From Hydractinia symbiolongicarpus (Eukaryota; Cnidaria; Hydrozoa; Anthoathecata; Hydractiniidae): a stretch of DNA of 64,000 bases. Numbering within the stretch: position 1 is the first letter of the stretch; the number at the start of each line of letters is the position of its first letter. Under the pieces are notes generated by a model that saw nothing but the letters and a program-made list of their open reading frames with translations, ran no database searches and was not told where the DNA came from. The translations under genes and the position numbers were made by a program. Shown piece by piece: positions 26,201-37,600 of this stretch. The stretch spans positions 23,339,851 to 23,403,850 of the forward strand of contig NC_079877.1 of assembly GCF_029227915.1 (NCBI RefSeq), in the 5' to 3' direction.

Positions 26201-28377
26201 TGATCTAAGTGGTTCTTTCTTTCTTGCTTGTTAGGTTGCACGCGCATATATATACAGAAATTTGTAAACATATGCAACTAATCTATTTTAATCTGTTGTT
26301 ATCTTTATCATTTGTTGAATACAAAACAAACCTATGATTTAAAAAATATAGACAGGTTGGAGAATATTTTTAAAGAAATTGAGCTGTGCGCTCTCTTCTG
26401 TAGGTCCTCTTTGTGAATTCTTGGATCCGAGTTAACATTATGAAATATTAGAAACAAAAATATTTCGAGAAAAATGAGTTAGCTACATATATATCTGGAT
26501 TTATTAGCAAAAATTATATGCATATGTATATATAATAACATTGGAAATTTGGAATACCATATTAGAATAACATTTATTGTAATTTAAAGTTTTTTAAAAA
26601 TTTATACAAGTGTGACCGTAATATTCAACCGTGATTTGCGTTGTCATTTATTTCTTTATAAAATATCAAAAGTTTGGCCACTAATAAAGACAGTTGTGCC
26701 TATATATGGTGTATAAATTGAAATTTTGCATGTTCCCATAAATTTTGAAGCATGTTAACCCAGTTCCATTAACTCTCAGTTTTTTCATCTCAATGCCAAC
26801 TCTCTCTGCTTTTTGAGTGATAGAAAAAGATACATATAGGCAGCAATGCTTAATAAAACAAGTCAGTAAGTTCTGTATTGCAACTATTATAACCATAAAA
26901 TAGGCTTTAAAATTAATTTCAATTGGTCTCTCACATTGAAACACATCACAGACTTGGGATGAAAACCACAGAACTGACGTTTTAAGCGGTTTGTTTTTGG
27001 CTCAAAACCCTGTGCAATAGTTGCCCTTTTCCCTGGAATTCTTAGCAAGTTGTCTTATGAGCCAGTGTAGTTAGCTATAGCTAATCTGGATAGTTTAACT
27101 AAAATATATAGCTAAATGCTAAAATTTACGTTTCGTTGCAACCCAAGTGGAGTTGTTATTATAGCTAGCCAAACGTTTTGTAAAACCTCTTCAAATAGCA
27201 TACCTTGTGAAATGGATCTAGGGTTTAATGCTACGTGATAAGATTGATACAAAGGACTGACATTTTAAAGATTCTAGCTTCAGTACTTGCGGCGATTGAT
27301 CTTCTTTCATCTGCCTGCCATCTTGACCTAAGCCTTTCTTTGTCTCGATGCTTTTTGTGTTTTTAAACAATCCGCTTTTGGCTGGACACTTGTGCCATGC
27401 CTTTTTAAGTGAAACTTATTCAGCGCTGCACCCGCCCTCTGACCCAGAGGCCCGATTTATTACTACACCTGAATATTTAAAAACGAGTAAAAACATTATT
27501 ACACTGTTGAGCGTTTTTAAAATTAAAGTCATAACATTTTTTTTTATTATTGCTTGTAACTTTTTCCATTGTGCCCAAAGGTAACGCACCATTCTCGTCC
27601 CCAGAGCTTTTTGAGATTAAAACCTGGAAAGTGCAAGTTTATCTCAACAAAGAGCTCTGTGGTCGAGAATGCTAACTCACAACAAAACATACATATATAA
27701 TTTAAAAAAACTCGAATTTAATGTGTTCGTATGGAAGCTTTGATCTTTTTTAAAAAAATTAAAAAATAATACACGCGCTAATAAGAATAAAAACGGGAAA
27801 GTATTAGCGAAACTGTTACTCAACAAATTTTTTACTGTCCAATAATATACACGGGGGCTTTAGAAATATCAGAAAAAGAATCTCTCAAGATCTACCTAAA
27901 ATCTACATGTGGTCTTTCTAATAACTGAGAGGAGGGAACATGTTCTGCCCAAAGATTTGAAAAAAGGTTTTTCGCATTTTGTTGGTTTTCTTTATTGTTT
28001 GTTTTGTTTTTCACTTTGTTTCCCCCCATCACTCTTTTTTTTCTCTTCCTTAATTTGCGTAAATGGTGCGAAAAAAACCCTTGAAACTAGACTTGAAGGC
28101 TCCTCAAAGCGGAATGTTTTTTATACCAGTCAATAAAACAACTGGCTTTAGAAGATCCTGGGAAAAATTTGGACCTGACAACCGTAATTCACATATGTAA
28201 ATTTTTGCTTTTTTTTTTGTAATATACTTGCTAGAAAATGGGATATCGCGACTTGTGACGAGAAGTATAGAAGTTGATCAAATTACCTTCTTCTGTGAAG
28301 AATACATCGTCGCCAATCTCACTGCTATCGCCAAAACTTGAATTTAGCAAGTTTAGAATTTCTACTGGTAAATACAT
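17237..28377 (-). CDS. LIM-RapGAP-BTB-BACK multidomain protein, 16 coding exons
   Basis: Exons (minus): 28377-28287, 24829-24163, 23626-23449, 23352-23068, 22762-22610, 21922-21851, 21489-21403, 21207-21053, 20854-20730, 20440-20383, 20183-19928, 19676-19494, 19269-19198, 18434-18330, 17728-17668, 17349-17237. All joins are GT-AG with matching phase; the total is 2661 nt, giving 886 residues. The ATG at 28377 has an in-frame TGA four codons upstream. LIM zinc finger at 42-102 (C42, C45, H71, C74, C77, C80, C99, H102). Rap1GAP-type region about 218-540: the dimerisation motif [19 protein letters not shown], then [21 protein letters not shown] and KRHIGNDIV with the catalytic 'asparagine thumb' at about N416, then SNFLHVF. 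A Ser/Arg linker follows. BTB about 596-770 ([40 protein letters not shown]) with an internal Ser/Arg-rich insert of about 75 residues, then a BACK-like helical tail. Known for the families: RapGAP domains speed GTP hydrolysis by Rap; BTB/BACK proteins often act as Cullin-3 adaptors. The combination is inferred from one continuous splice model. Confidence 0.88.
27587..27672. repeat. Palindromic MITE-like element in intron 1 (CTCGTCCCCAGAGC type)
   Basis: The left arm ATTCTCGTCCCCAGAGCTTT (27591 onward), continuing to GAGAT, is mirrored on the other strand by ATTCTCGACCACAGAGCTCT ending near 27672. It lies in the first intron of the LIM-RapGAP-BTB gene and is related to the elements at 382 and 14570. 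Confidence 0.65.
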
Positions 28378-31300
28378 GGCACAAAATCATCAACTTTGTG
28401 TATTTGTTTATTTATGTTGACTGTCTGTCTGTTTTCTGTTGTGTCAAAAATAAGTACCAAAGCTCACAACCAGTATCTTCACTGGCTTTTTTTATTTCAC
28501 TTTTACCAATTCATACAATTTCTCACCAGTCAAACTTCATGAAACGAGAGAAACAAAGTTATTAAAAATTTCATATGACAAATATATTTTATAAATGACA
28601 TGTCCATCATTATTACACGTTGTTAGATGACAGCCTAATTGTCAAGTCGTCACCCAAACCGCAAAGTACAAACAGAATCCGCAAAGCGATGAAACAATAC
28701 AGGTTAATCGATTCCTCCTTAAACCTTTAACGACGTATCCTATTGAACTCATTACAATGTGAAAGTGACATATAGAATATTTCCGGTCTATGTCCGGTTT
28801 TAATTTAATTAGGTATCACATTCTGTTAACTAATAAATTTATAGTCACGTGCTAGCCCGTGGAAAAATCCTCAAGAGTTTGCCTGTTGTTATTCGCAAAG
28901 CATGTTGGCGCGCAGACGGAGGGACCAACAAGCAGATAAGAACATATCGAGCATAAGAGTGGTTGTTAGCCTGTGGAAAATACACGAAGTTTCCACCCGA
29001 CGGAAATAAAGTTGATAAAATATATCGAATTTGTGTTATTAATAGTTAGGAGATTTCGTGCGTGGTTCAGCATGACTCGTTGTTAGCTGACGAATAGACA
29101 AAAATACGGCTATTACTATAGGGATTTTTAATTTATTTCTGTTTTATTTTTGGAGCATGACTTAATCTATATTATTATAAGACTTTTTATTTGCACATTT
29201 AGACATAATACAACCCGTTTATGGTTTTTCAATCACTTTTAAACCTTAATTTTGAAAAAAACACCCCCCCCCCCCTTTTGTGTCTACTAAACAATGTTAA
29301 TAAATTAATGAGATAACAATATAATATGATATTTTTGTATCTGACACATTTCTTCGACTTCAATCCCAGGATCTTTCATAGAGAGATGTCTCCATCCTCA
29401 GTGTAAAAACACTACAGGCCCTGGGCCTAAGGTTGTGCTTCATACTTTTTCTTACTATAAATAGAACTTCGTGTGCTAGTTCGCGCCAAATTAATGTGTC
29501 AAGTGTTTATAAAACTGAATTCGTGTTTACGTTGTTCTATTCATGGACAACGTCAATTTCTTAATAAGGATGACAGGAAAACACGCTAGATTGAATACAG
29601 ACAGACATTTTAGTAGGGAATTTTATATTTTCTTCAGGAAGGCGTAACTTTACACAAGCAAAGAATAAACACGGAAATTTATTATAACCTGTTGATCTGA
29701 CAGATATTTTTTATTTCTCGGATAATCGAGACAGTTCTTCAAGTTAATACTATTATCAGTATCATTGAGAAGCAAACAGACCTAAGAACGAGGTTGAGTG
29801 TTGTGAAATTCTTTTGCCTTGACAATTTAAGATGGACATAGGTTGTTTTTGTGGAATAAGATAATCCACTGTAAAAATGCTAGTAGGGAAAGCTCCATCA
29901 ACTTGTCTTGATTGGAATTACATCGCTTTTTGCTTGATATATCGTCTGAACCTGATCTTCTTGAGTAGGGAAATAACATGCTGCATCAGCAAAAATTTAT
30001 AAAAAAACAAGTACCGTCTATCGTCACTATGGCCAATAAATTCCTAAATATTTTCTCTTAACTAATCCCTCACTTTTTTCTTATTTAGATTTTCAGTAGG
30101 CTGACGAATCCTACGTGAAGGACCAACCATTGAGGAATATCTTTAAGTAGTCGTTAGCTTGCGAAAGAAAATCCCTCGTATATATTTTCTGCATCCTTAT
30201 TTCGAGCATCAGTTTTCATCTCTTCGTACAATGTATTTGGATTGGGGAGGGGCTGGAGAAGGGGAGGTCCGGACTAAAGCTGGTGGCAATCACTTTGAAT
30301 AAATATACAATAGGTATTTTTACTACTATAGAGAAGACACTATGACTGCTATCTTCAAACGAGATCATATCATGTTTGACGTCATACAAAAAGGAAAAAA
30401 ATCAAATCTTATTAAAAACGTCTGTTATTCATATATAAAAACTAATTAACGAAAGCAATTATGTTTCCTGGAGGTAAATAACGAGGTATTTTTTTTTGTA
30501 TAAGATCAATATGAATTTTGTGACTAATGTGATTTTTTCCTCAATCCTGCCACAGAGATATAAAATATTCTTAATCAACCTCGTCCCTAGGGCTCCTCTT
30601 CTGTACCTATAAGATAGTGGTAATTAATTGGTAGAACTTAACTAGGCTTGACACAAAAATTCTGGAGTTCTTGTCACTAAATTATATCCATTACTGTGCA
30701 AGAAGGTTGTCACAACGATCCAAAAGGCCTTAAAGAGCTTGATAATTCAATTCAGGCTGTTGCTACTGTATTAAGAGGTCACCCGCATACAGTCCTTGGT
30801 AGCCGTTCAAAATTATTTCCTCGTGCACATAAATTAAATCACAAAAAAGATTATCGAAAAAACTTTTTGCAAATGGAACGCAGTTTCTAAACAGAGGTTA
30901 ACGAGATATCGGTCACAACCTACGTCTAACTGCACGTTGACCTGGTCAAAGAGTTCATGTCCATTTAAAAATGTACTTCGCAATAACTACCTTGTGTTTT
31001 TTGAATGTGGAGAATTTTTATTTTTAAGGAAAAAAAAATCGTCAGATTCGTCAAAAAAATCGCCCGGTTGGTTTTCTCTAGACCTCTATATTTATAATAC
31101 CCGTATTTTGTTTGTCTGCGAAAAGCCTAAAAATGTGCACAGTTGTGCGAAAGACTTGATTTTTTTTCTATCAATTTTAAAGTCGGTAGGGTTGAAGAAA
31201 GACAAAACAATATTGAGTCGAATATTCAAAACATATGGAAACACTACTGATGTCCAATCAATTGACAGGAATACTGATTTACTCAAAAAACGCATTGCTA

Positions 31301-31677
31301 TTTGCATCGCTGCACAATAACCAAAACATTACGTAATGTATTGTGCAATCCAATGCGTCCGTTTAATTTCTTGATTCGTCATATTGATTTTGTTGATATT
31401 AGTATACATCAAAATCTGAAACGTATATCAACAAAGCTTTAATTAACTGGCGGGAACAAAAACGCCAAATCTGCACAAAATAATCAATATCATGTCAATT
31501 GTGTCCCAAAACGCATCAACACTGTCATGTCAGTAAAGGACAGGAACTTCATCCAGCCTGTCTTATTACTGACAGCGCTTTAATCGCTATTCCATCCTGT
31601 TCACATGTATGCGTCTATACGATAACCACAAAGGTATTGAGAAATACGCAGCAATAGAAAATATGTTTCTGCATGAT
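28378..31677. other. Intergenic region between the LIM-RapGAP-BTB and UBAC2-like genes
   Basis: This should hold the promoter of the LIM-RapGAP-BTB gene (transcribed leftwards) and the 3' UTR of the UBAC2-like gene. A slightly CpG-richer patch at 28845-28960 is a candidate 5' region. One arm of the CTCGTCCC repeat family lies near 30577. The plus-strand ORFs at 30696-30890 and 30937-31320 are listed separately. No RNA gene seen. Confidence 0.5.
30696..31320 (+). other. Two unassigned plus-strand ORFs
   Basis: ORFs of 64 codons (30696-30890) and about 127 codons (30937-31320, no ATG at its start). The first has a non-random-looking translation with HPHTVLG and a basic end. The second is Lys/Ser/Leu/Phe-rich with a KKSSDSSKKS run. 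Neither shows a domain I recognise. They could be relics of a transposon, or chance. Confidence 0.2.
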
Positions 31678-34600
31678 TTACTGTGCGGATAGTAGTATGC
31701 TTGTGGCGTGTTGGATGTCATTGTTAGCACTTGCTAAAGCATCAACGACAGCATCTCTTGCGAAACCCATATCGACTAAAGTTTTCACCTACAATAGAAA
31801 ACATATGCATAGAATTTTAACGAAACTTAACAACCTAACAGGAGTAGTTCTCTAGGCGTACAACGTTTCGCGCTTTTTTTTTTTTGAAAATATTTTCTTA
31901 AAAGAGTGTTACGCTAGCTTTCATTCTCTCTAATTTTATCTTTTTGTGTGATTTACCTTGGATTTGAAACAAGTAGAGTCTTGCTTTTGGAACCTATACT
32001 GTTGTGCAAAAAAATTTAAAATATGCGCTCCGCTCAAATATGCGCCTTAAAAGTCAACAAGCGTCCGGGCGGTTAATCAAAAAATCTACTACACAATTCC
32101 ACGTCTAATTATAACGCACCAAATATAAATTAAATTTACAGATTTTCAAGCGGAATTAGGATAAGCGAGGAAAGTTTTTTTTCGTATTTTTAGTGCCTGT
32201 CCTTCTTGACATATTCGTGAAACGAACAAATGCTCACAGACAGACAACAATCCTATTTAAGCTGCGTTTTACAAAATAAGCGTCAATGGAGTATGGACCT
32301 TGAAAAAATGCAGTCTATTGAAAAGGCTTTGAAAAATTAAAACATTATACAGCGCATCATTAAAAACCTCGCACAACAAAGATTTCGTCCATATCCCGAA
32401 GGTACAGAGCAATATGTTCCCTACAGCGATCTAATCATATCTACTAATTCCGCATGTTATTGGATCAAGCAAGTAAATGCAAGCATAATTACCTTTTCTT
32501 CACGTACGTCAGATGTGGGCTCTGCCTCGTTTACCACTTCAGGATATGGAGGCGGTTGCGGAGCGGGCGGCGCTTGTGGAGTGAGCGGGGCTTGCGGTGT
32601 GGGCGGTGCATGTTGTTCCACGTGTCGTGCGTTATTAAAAAGACTCCCGAAAGAAGGATTGATGACGTCAGCGTAACCTTGACCAACAGTTCGACGATCC
32701 TAAAATAATGTAAAGTAAAATTGAACTTTAAAATAGCAAAAAAATTTGATTTTCCTAAATCAAAAAATATTGGGTGCGGAATGCTTTTTTAACTCACTCG
32801 AAAATTTAAGCGACTACTCGCTAAACGACAAGGAATCGTAATTAGATATAGCTAGCAAAATACTGTTTTATTCATTTTTGTAAATTATAACATTTCTACA
32901 AAGGAAAAATTTATTTAGCACACTACAGCTTAATACAGTATCCGCTATGAGAGGGAAAAAGCAATCAATTTGACATCCAAATCGCGGTTTTACAAAAAGC
33001 TCGTTTCCCTTCGTTTGGGCACTCTTGAATCCGCTATTGCACAGGAGGACGCAAGGCCTTCTTTCTTGACCCAATGTATATTTTTTCTTTGCACTACTAT
33101 AGATTATAAGCCGATATAGGACTAAAGGTATTACAGATGTCAGAGCTGGGATTTCAGAAAGACCATATTTGTTTTTTCCAAAGAACTGTATCCTGATGTG
33201 TGTTACATACAGCAAGCGAGTTGACCCTTTTGTATTAAAATTTAACTTGCTGGGATTTCAGAAAGGTCACATTTCTTTGCGAACAACTGTAGCCTTATGT
33301 AACACACAAAGCAAGCGAGTTGACCTTTGCTTATTGAAATTTAATTAGACCTCGTTTGGCTGCAGAAACCAGTCGGTGTCTCAAATGTTGATATAGCACA
33401 AAAGGAAAAACTGTCGTGAAAATAGCAGCATGAGACAAGGTTGTTAAGGTTACTAAAAAAAAGTTAGTACATAAAAAAAAAATAATGAAAAAAAAATGAA
33501 AAAAAATGTAAATATATGTTCTAATGACTTATTAAAAAACCATTAAACAAGAGGGGTCAAGGAGACAGTAACATTTCTAAACAGAAGTCAAATTGATTAG
33601 CAAAAAAAACCACGTTACGCTGAATTACACACGTGAAGTCGACGTGCCAAACCAGACTTCATTATTCATTTGTTTCGTAATATAATTTCCGTTTCAAATC
33701 AAGTCAACATGTGGATGAGAAACTACCATGCATGAAAGAGCTTGCATATCGATAGACAAAACTGCAAACGTTCAACACTATTGCAACATCGCGACATACG
33801 CACGCAATACGATGAAGAACTATAATGCATAATAAAAGACTTACATCGCATAGGATATATTTTTTCCTTCCGTCAAAACATTTCGTTGAAATAATTTTAA
33901 AAAGTGAACTCAAAAGAGGTTCATTGCAGCATAAAAACCCTTGTGTGCTAAAATTTCCGTGCTTTCCTTGTCAAGTTTTGGGATGACACACAAATCAAAA
34001 CATATAAGTATATGCTATAACACAACGTTATATGGCTTGAAATAGCGCCCTACAAGGTGCTAGATGATCCTAGGTCAAACAAACAAGCATAAACAAACAA
34101 ACAAAAAAGTAAAAAACAAAACTAACTTACTCCACCTCCTCTGACCACGTTCTGTCGCTGTCTACTCATAACGTAATCAAACACCATGTCTTCGTGAATT
34201 TCTGGGGTGGCTCCCATGTACGCTTTTCTTGAAGTTGTAGCTGCTTCACCGGATAGGAAGTAGGAATACAGTCGTTGAAACCTACTGCTCACAGCGTTTG
34301 GAATTGTAAACCAGGATTGTATTTTGAGAAGATTTAGTCTGTAGATCATACCTGATATCTAAACAGAAGATACGGAAACTGCGAGTGGCTAAGTTACACG
34401 TGACATTACGAGTTTATCGGTAAAAAGTCGGTAACAAATAGCTTACTGCAACTTTATCGATAAAAAAGTTGGTTATAGTAAAACAAAAAAAATCGAATTT
34501 ATCAGCAAAAATGTTGGTGACAAGTGGCTATAACTTCACAAATGTTTCCAACGAGCTCCCTCTTCACAAACAAGAACATGAACTTTTTTTAATTTTCAAC

Positions 34601-37600
34601 TCCAAAAATAAGCCCATCAAGTTACTACTTTATCTTTTTACTCCGAAAATAAACCTATCAAGTTACTACCCTATCTTTTTACTCCGAAAATAAGCCCGTC
34701 AAGTTACTACTCTATCTTTTTACCCCAAAAATAAGCCCGTCAAGTTACTACTCTATCTTTTTACTCCGAAAATAAGCCCGTCAAGTTACTACTCTATCTT
34801 TTTACTCCGAAAATAAGCCCATCAAGTTACTACTCTATCTTTTTACTCCGAAAATAAGCCCGTCAAGTTACTACTCTATCTTTTTACTCCGAAAATAAGC
34901 CCATCAAGTTACTACTCTATCTTTTTACTCCGAAAATAAGCCCATCAAGTTACTACTCTATCTTTTTACTCCGAAAATAAGCCCGTCAAGTTACTACTCT
35001 ATCTTTTTACTCCGAAAATAAGCCCGTCAAGTTACTACTCTATCTTTTTACTCCGAAAATAAGCCCGTCAAGTTACTACTCTATCTTTTTACTCCGAAAA
35101 TAAGCCCATCAAGTTACTACTCTATCTTTTTACTCCGAAAATAAGCCCGTCAAGTTACTACTCTATCTTTTTACTCCGAAAATAAGCCCATCAAGTTACT
35201 ACTCTATCTTTTTACCCCGAAAATAAGCACAAAGGAAGGCCGATTGGAAAATTAATATTTCGGTTGGGAAGTTAATTAAAAAGTCATGCTTGGAAGATTC
35301 TTTAACATATGCACATATGTTTCAACACTGAGCTCTGCCTACCCCTAAGTTTTCCACGTTTTCCACGCTAGAATTAAACGAAATAATTTCCCGAATATTC
35401 TTTTACACACCTTTCCAGAAACCATGGACCAGGTGATAATAGCAATTTTTATATCACCTGATTTTTCTCTCAGTTTTTTGGTTCCCCCTAAGACGACACC
35501 CGTTTCCCAACCTCCCTTTCTATCCAAGACGAATACTTTACAAATACTGAAATTATGCAGGACCTAACGAATATCGATTTGAAAGGCCTGTTAATCAACA
35601 CAAGGATATAAAAAGCCAAAGGTGAACTTCTTCAACGCGAAAACAGCTTTGATGATTCACACCAACACTACTACAACACAATGAGATGATGACGAAGAGA
35701 GTTAACACTTACAATGCCGCAGGAAGCCATTAAAAATGTTTTCTCGTTACTTAGCACCATCTAGAAGAAAGATAATTTCACTTTAATTACAGAATAAAAA
35801 GTCACCGTAGAAACAAACAAATTATTTCTCATTTCGTTCAGCGCAAATAAAAAATGTATAATTACACAAAGTTGAACAATCACCTTGACACCCAGTGTCT
35901 TTGACTTTCATTTGATAAGGATACAGTCATCGCATTAAGATTTACGGCAACCGAGCAGGCCGTATGTCCAGCTTTTTGTAAAAATAATGTACCGTAATTA
36001 TTCCAATTTAACGCTGCTTCTAATTAACGCGGACGGAAAAAAATGGCCAAAAGTTTGTAATTTATCGCCTCCAATTATTAACGCGGGTCGAAAATTTGGC
36101 GTGTTTTATTTACCTCTAATTTAACACGGATCGCATTTTTTATTTAAAAAAATCAAGCAGTGGTTTAGATTAAATGAACATATATATTTCGATATATTAT
36201 GATACTGAGATCAAGCAAAGGGATTATCATTTTCGTCTTCGTCCATGTCAAGCTCGTCCTGTGCTTTTTCCATACATTTTTGGTAAAATGCTCCATTGCG
36301 AATGTCGAAGGGAAACAAGAACAAGAAGAAATAGCTTTGTAAAAAAATTATTTTGAAAAAAAAAAATTAAGGAAAATTTTCAAAAAAATGTTTCTTATAT
36401 TGAACGGATTAGTTTATTTGCCTCTAATTATTAATACGGGTTGACCGTGCTCAAAAGTTTGTAATTTATCGTTGCTAATTATTTTTACCGGCGCGTTATT
36501 TTAAAATAATTACGGTATAACCCGTAATTACGAAAATATGCTAAGCGTAACCCAAACTTGTGGAAAACAAATTATTTCCTATTTTTTTCATATTTCGCGA
36601 GGAGAAACTTGCACAAAACGGAAGACTACAAATGTTTCGTCGAAATTAAATTTTGCAAGTGATTATGACACAAATACTGACGTCCAATTACAGAAATAAT
36701 GTGAGTTTTCATTCACATCTTCCTCTACCTATCCCATCGAACCAGTTTTTTACGCGAATTTGGCAATTTCGGAACAAAAAAACGCGAATTTCCTGCAAAA
36801 AGTACTTTTCCTAAGGTAGCTGAGGTTGGTAATTGTGTTAAAATAGAAGATAAAGCACTAATACATGTATAAAAACTCATATTACAGAAGATTTTCACAA
36901 AACTTAAAAGGGACAAAAAGTTACTCATAATCACACTTATTCTAACATACACGTTGGCCGACCTTTTAAAAACAAAAATTTAGCCAAATTGAAAGAAAAA
37001 GACAGTGAGTTTAGTAGGTATCGATTACCATGGGTTTTTTCATGGGCTAACGACTGAAGTTAAAATGCCTAAATTGCAACAAACAATACGACGGAACCAT
37101 AGTGAGCTTTTACGCTTTCTAATTAATAAAATAACCGTTTGCATTCTTTCAAAAAGGAAGTAGTGCCAGTTCTCTAGAAGTGTGTATGTAAAAATGTTAA
37201 AAAAAATTGAAATTATATTCTACCTGTGCTGCAAGCATATATACAAATGTCTTTTTTGAAAACGAAAATCTACCATTTTCTGCGTTGCTTCGAATGTCTT
37301 TGTAATAGTATACCAACATACTAAACAGTGGGCCATAGCTACGTGGCGTTAAGGAATTATACATGTTAGTGCTTTCTACATTAGACTTTTTCTTCCAACC
37401 AACAATAGATTGTCAGCGAAAATTTTTGAACCAATATGGAAGAATTACTGATTTCTTAGAAAGCGGTTTGTGACTGGTGTTGATATTCTAAGGTAATGAT
37501 TCAAATCGAAAAGTGAACACGAAACGTGAAATTTTCGCCTCTTGCAAACATACAACTGAAACTTTTGCGAATAAGACATAGCAAGAAAATTCGCGAATCA

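Noticed and set aside
34469-34693. ORF at the left edge of the 41-bp satellite
   Set aside because: It runs into the repeat units and has no independent support.
34591-35230. CRISPR-like array
   Set aside because: Head-to-tail 41-bp units with no unique spacers, in a eukaryotic intron.
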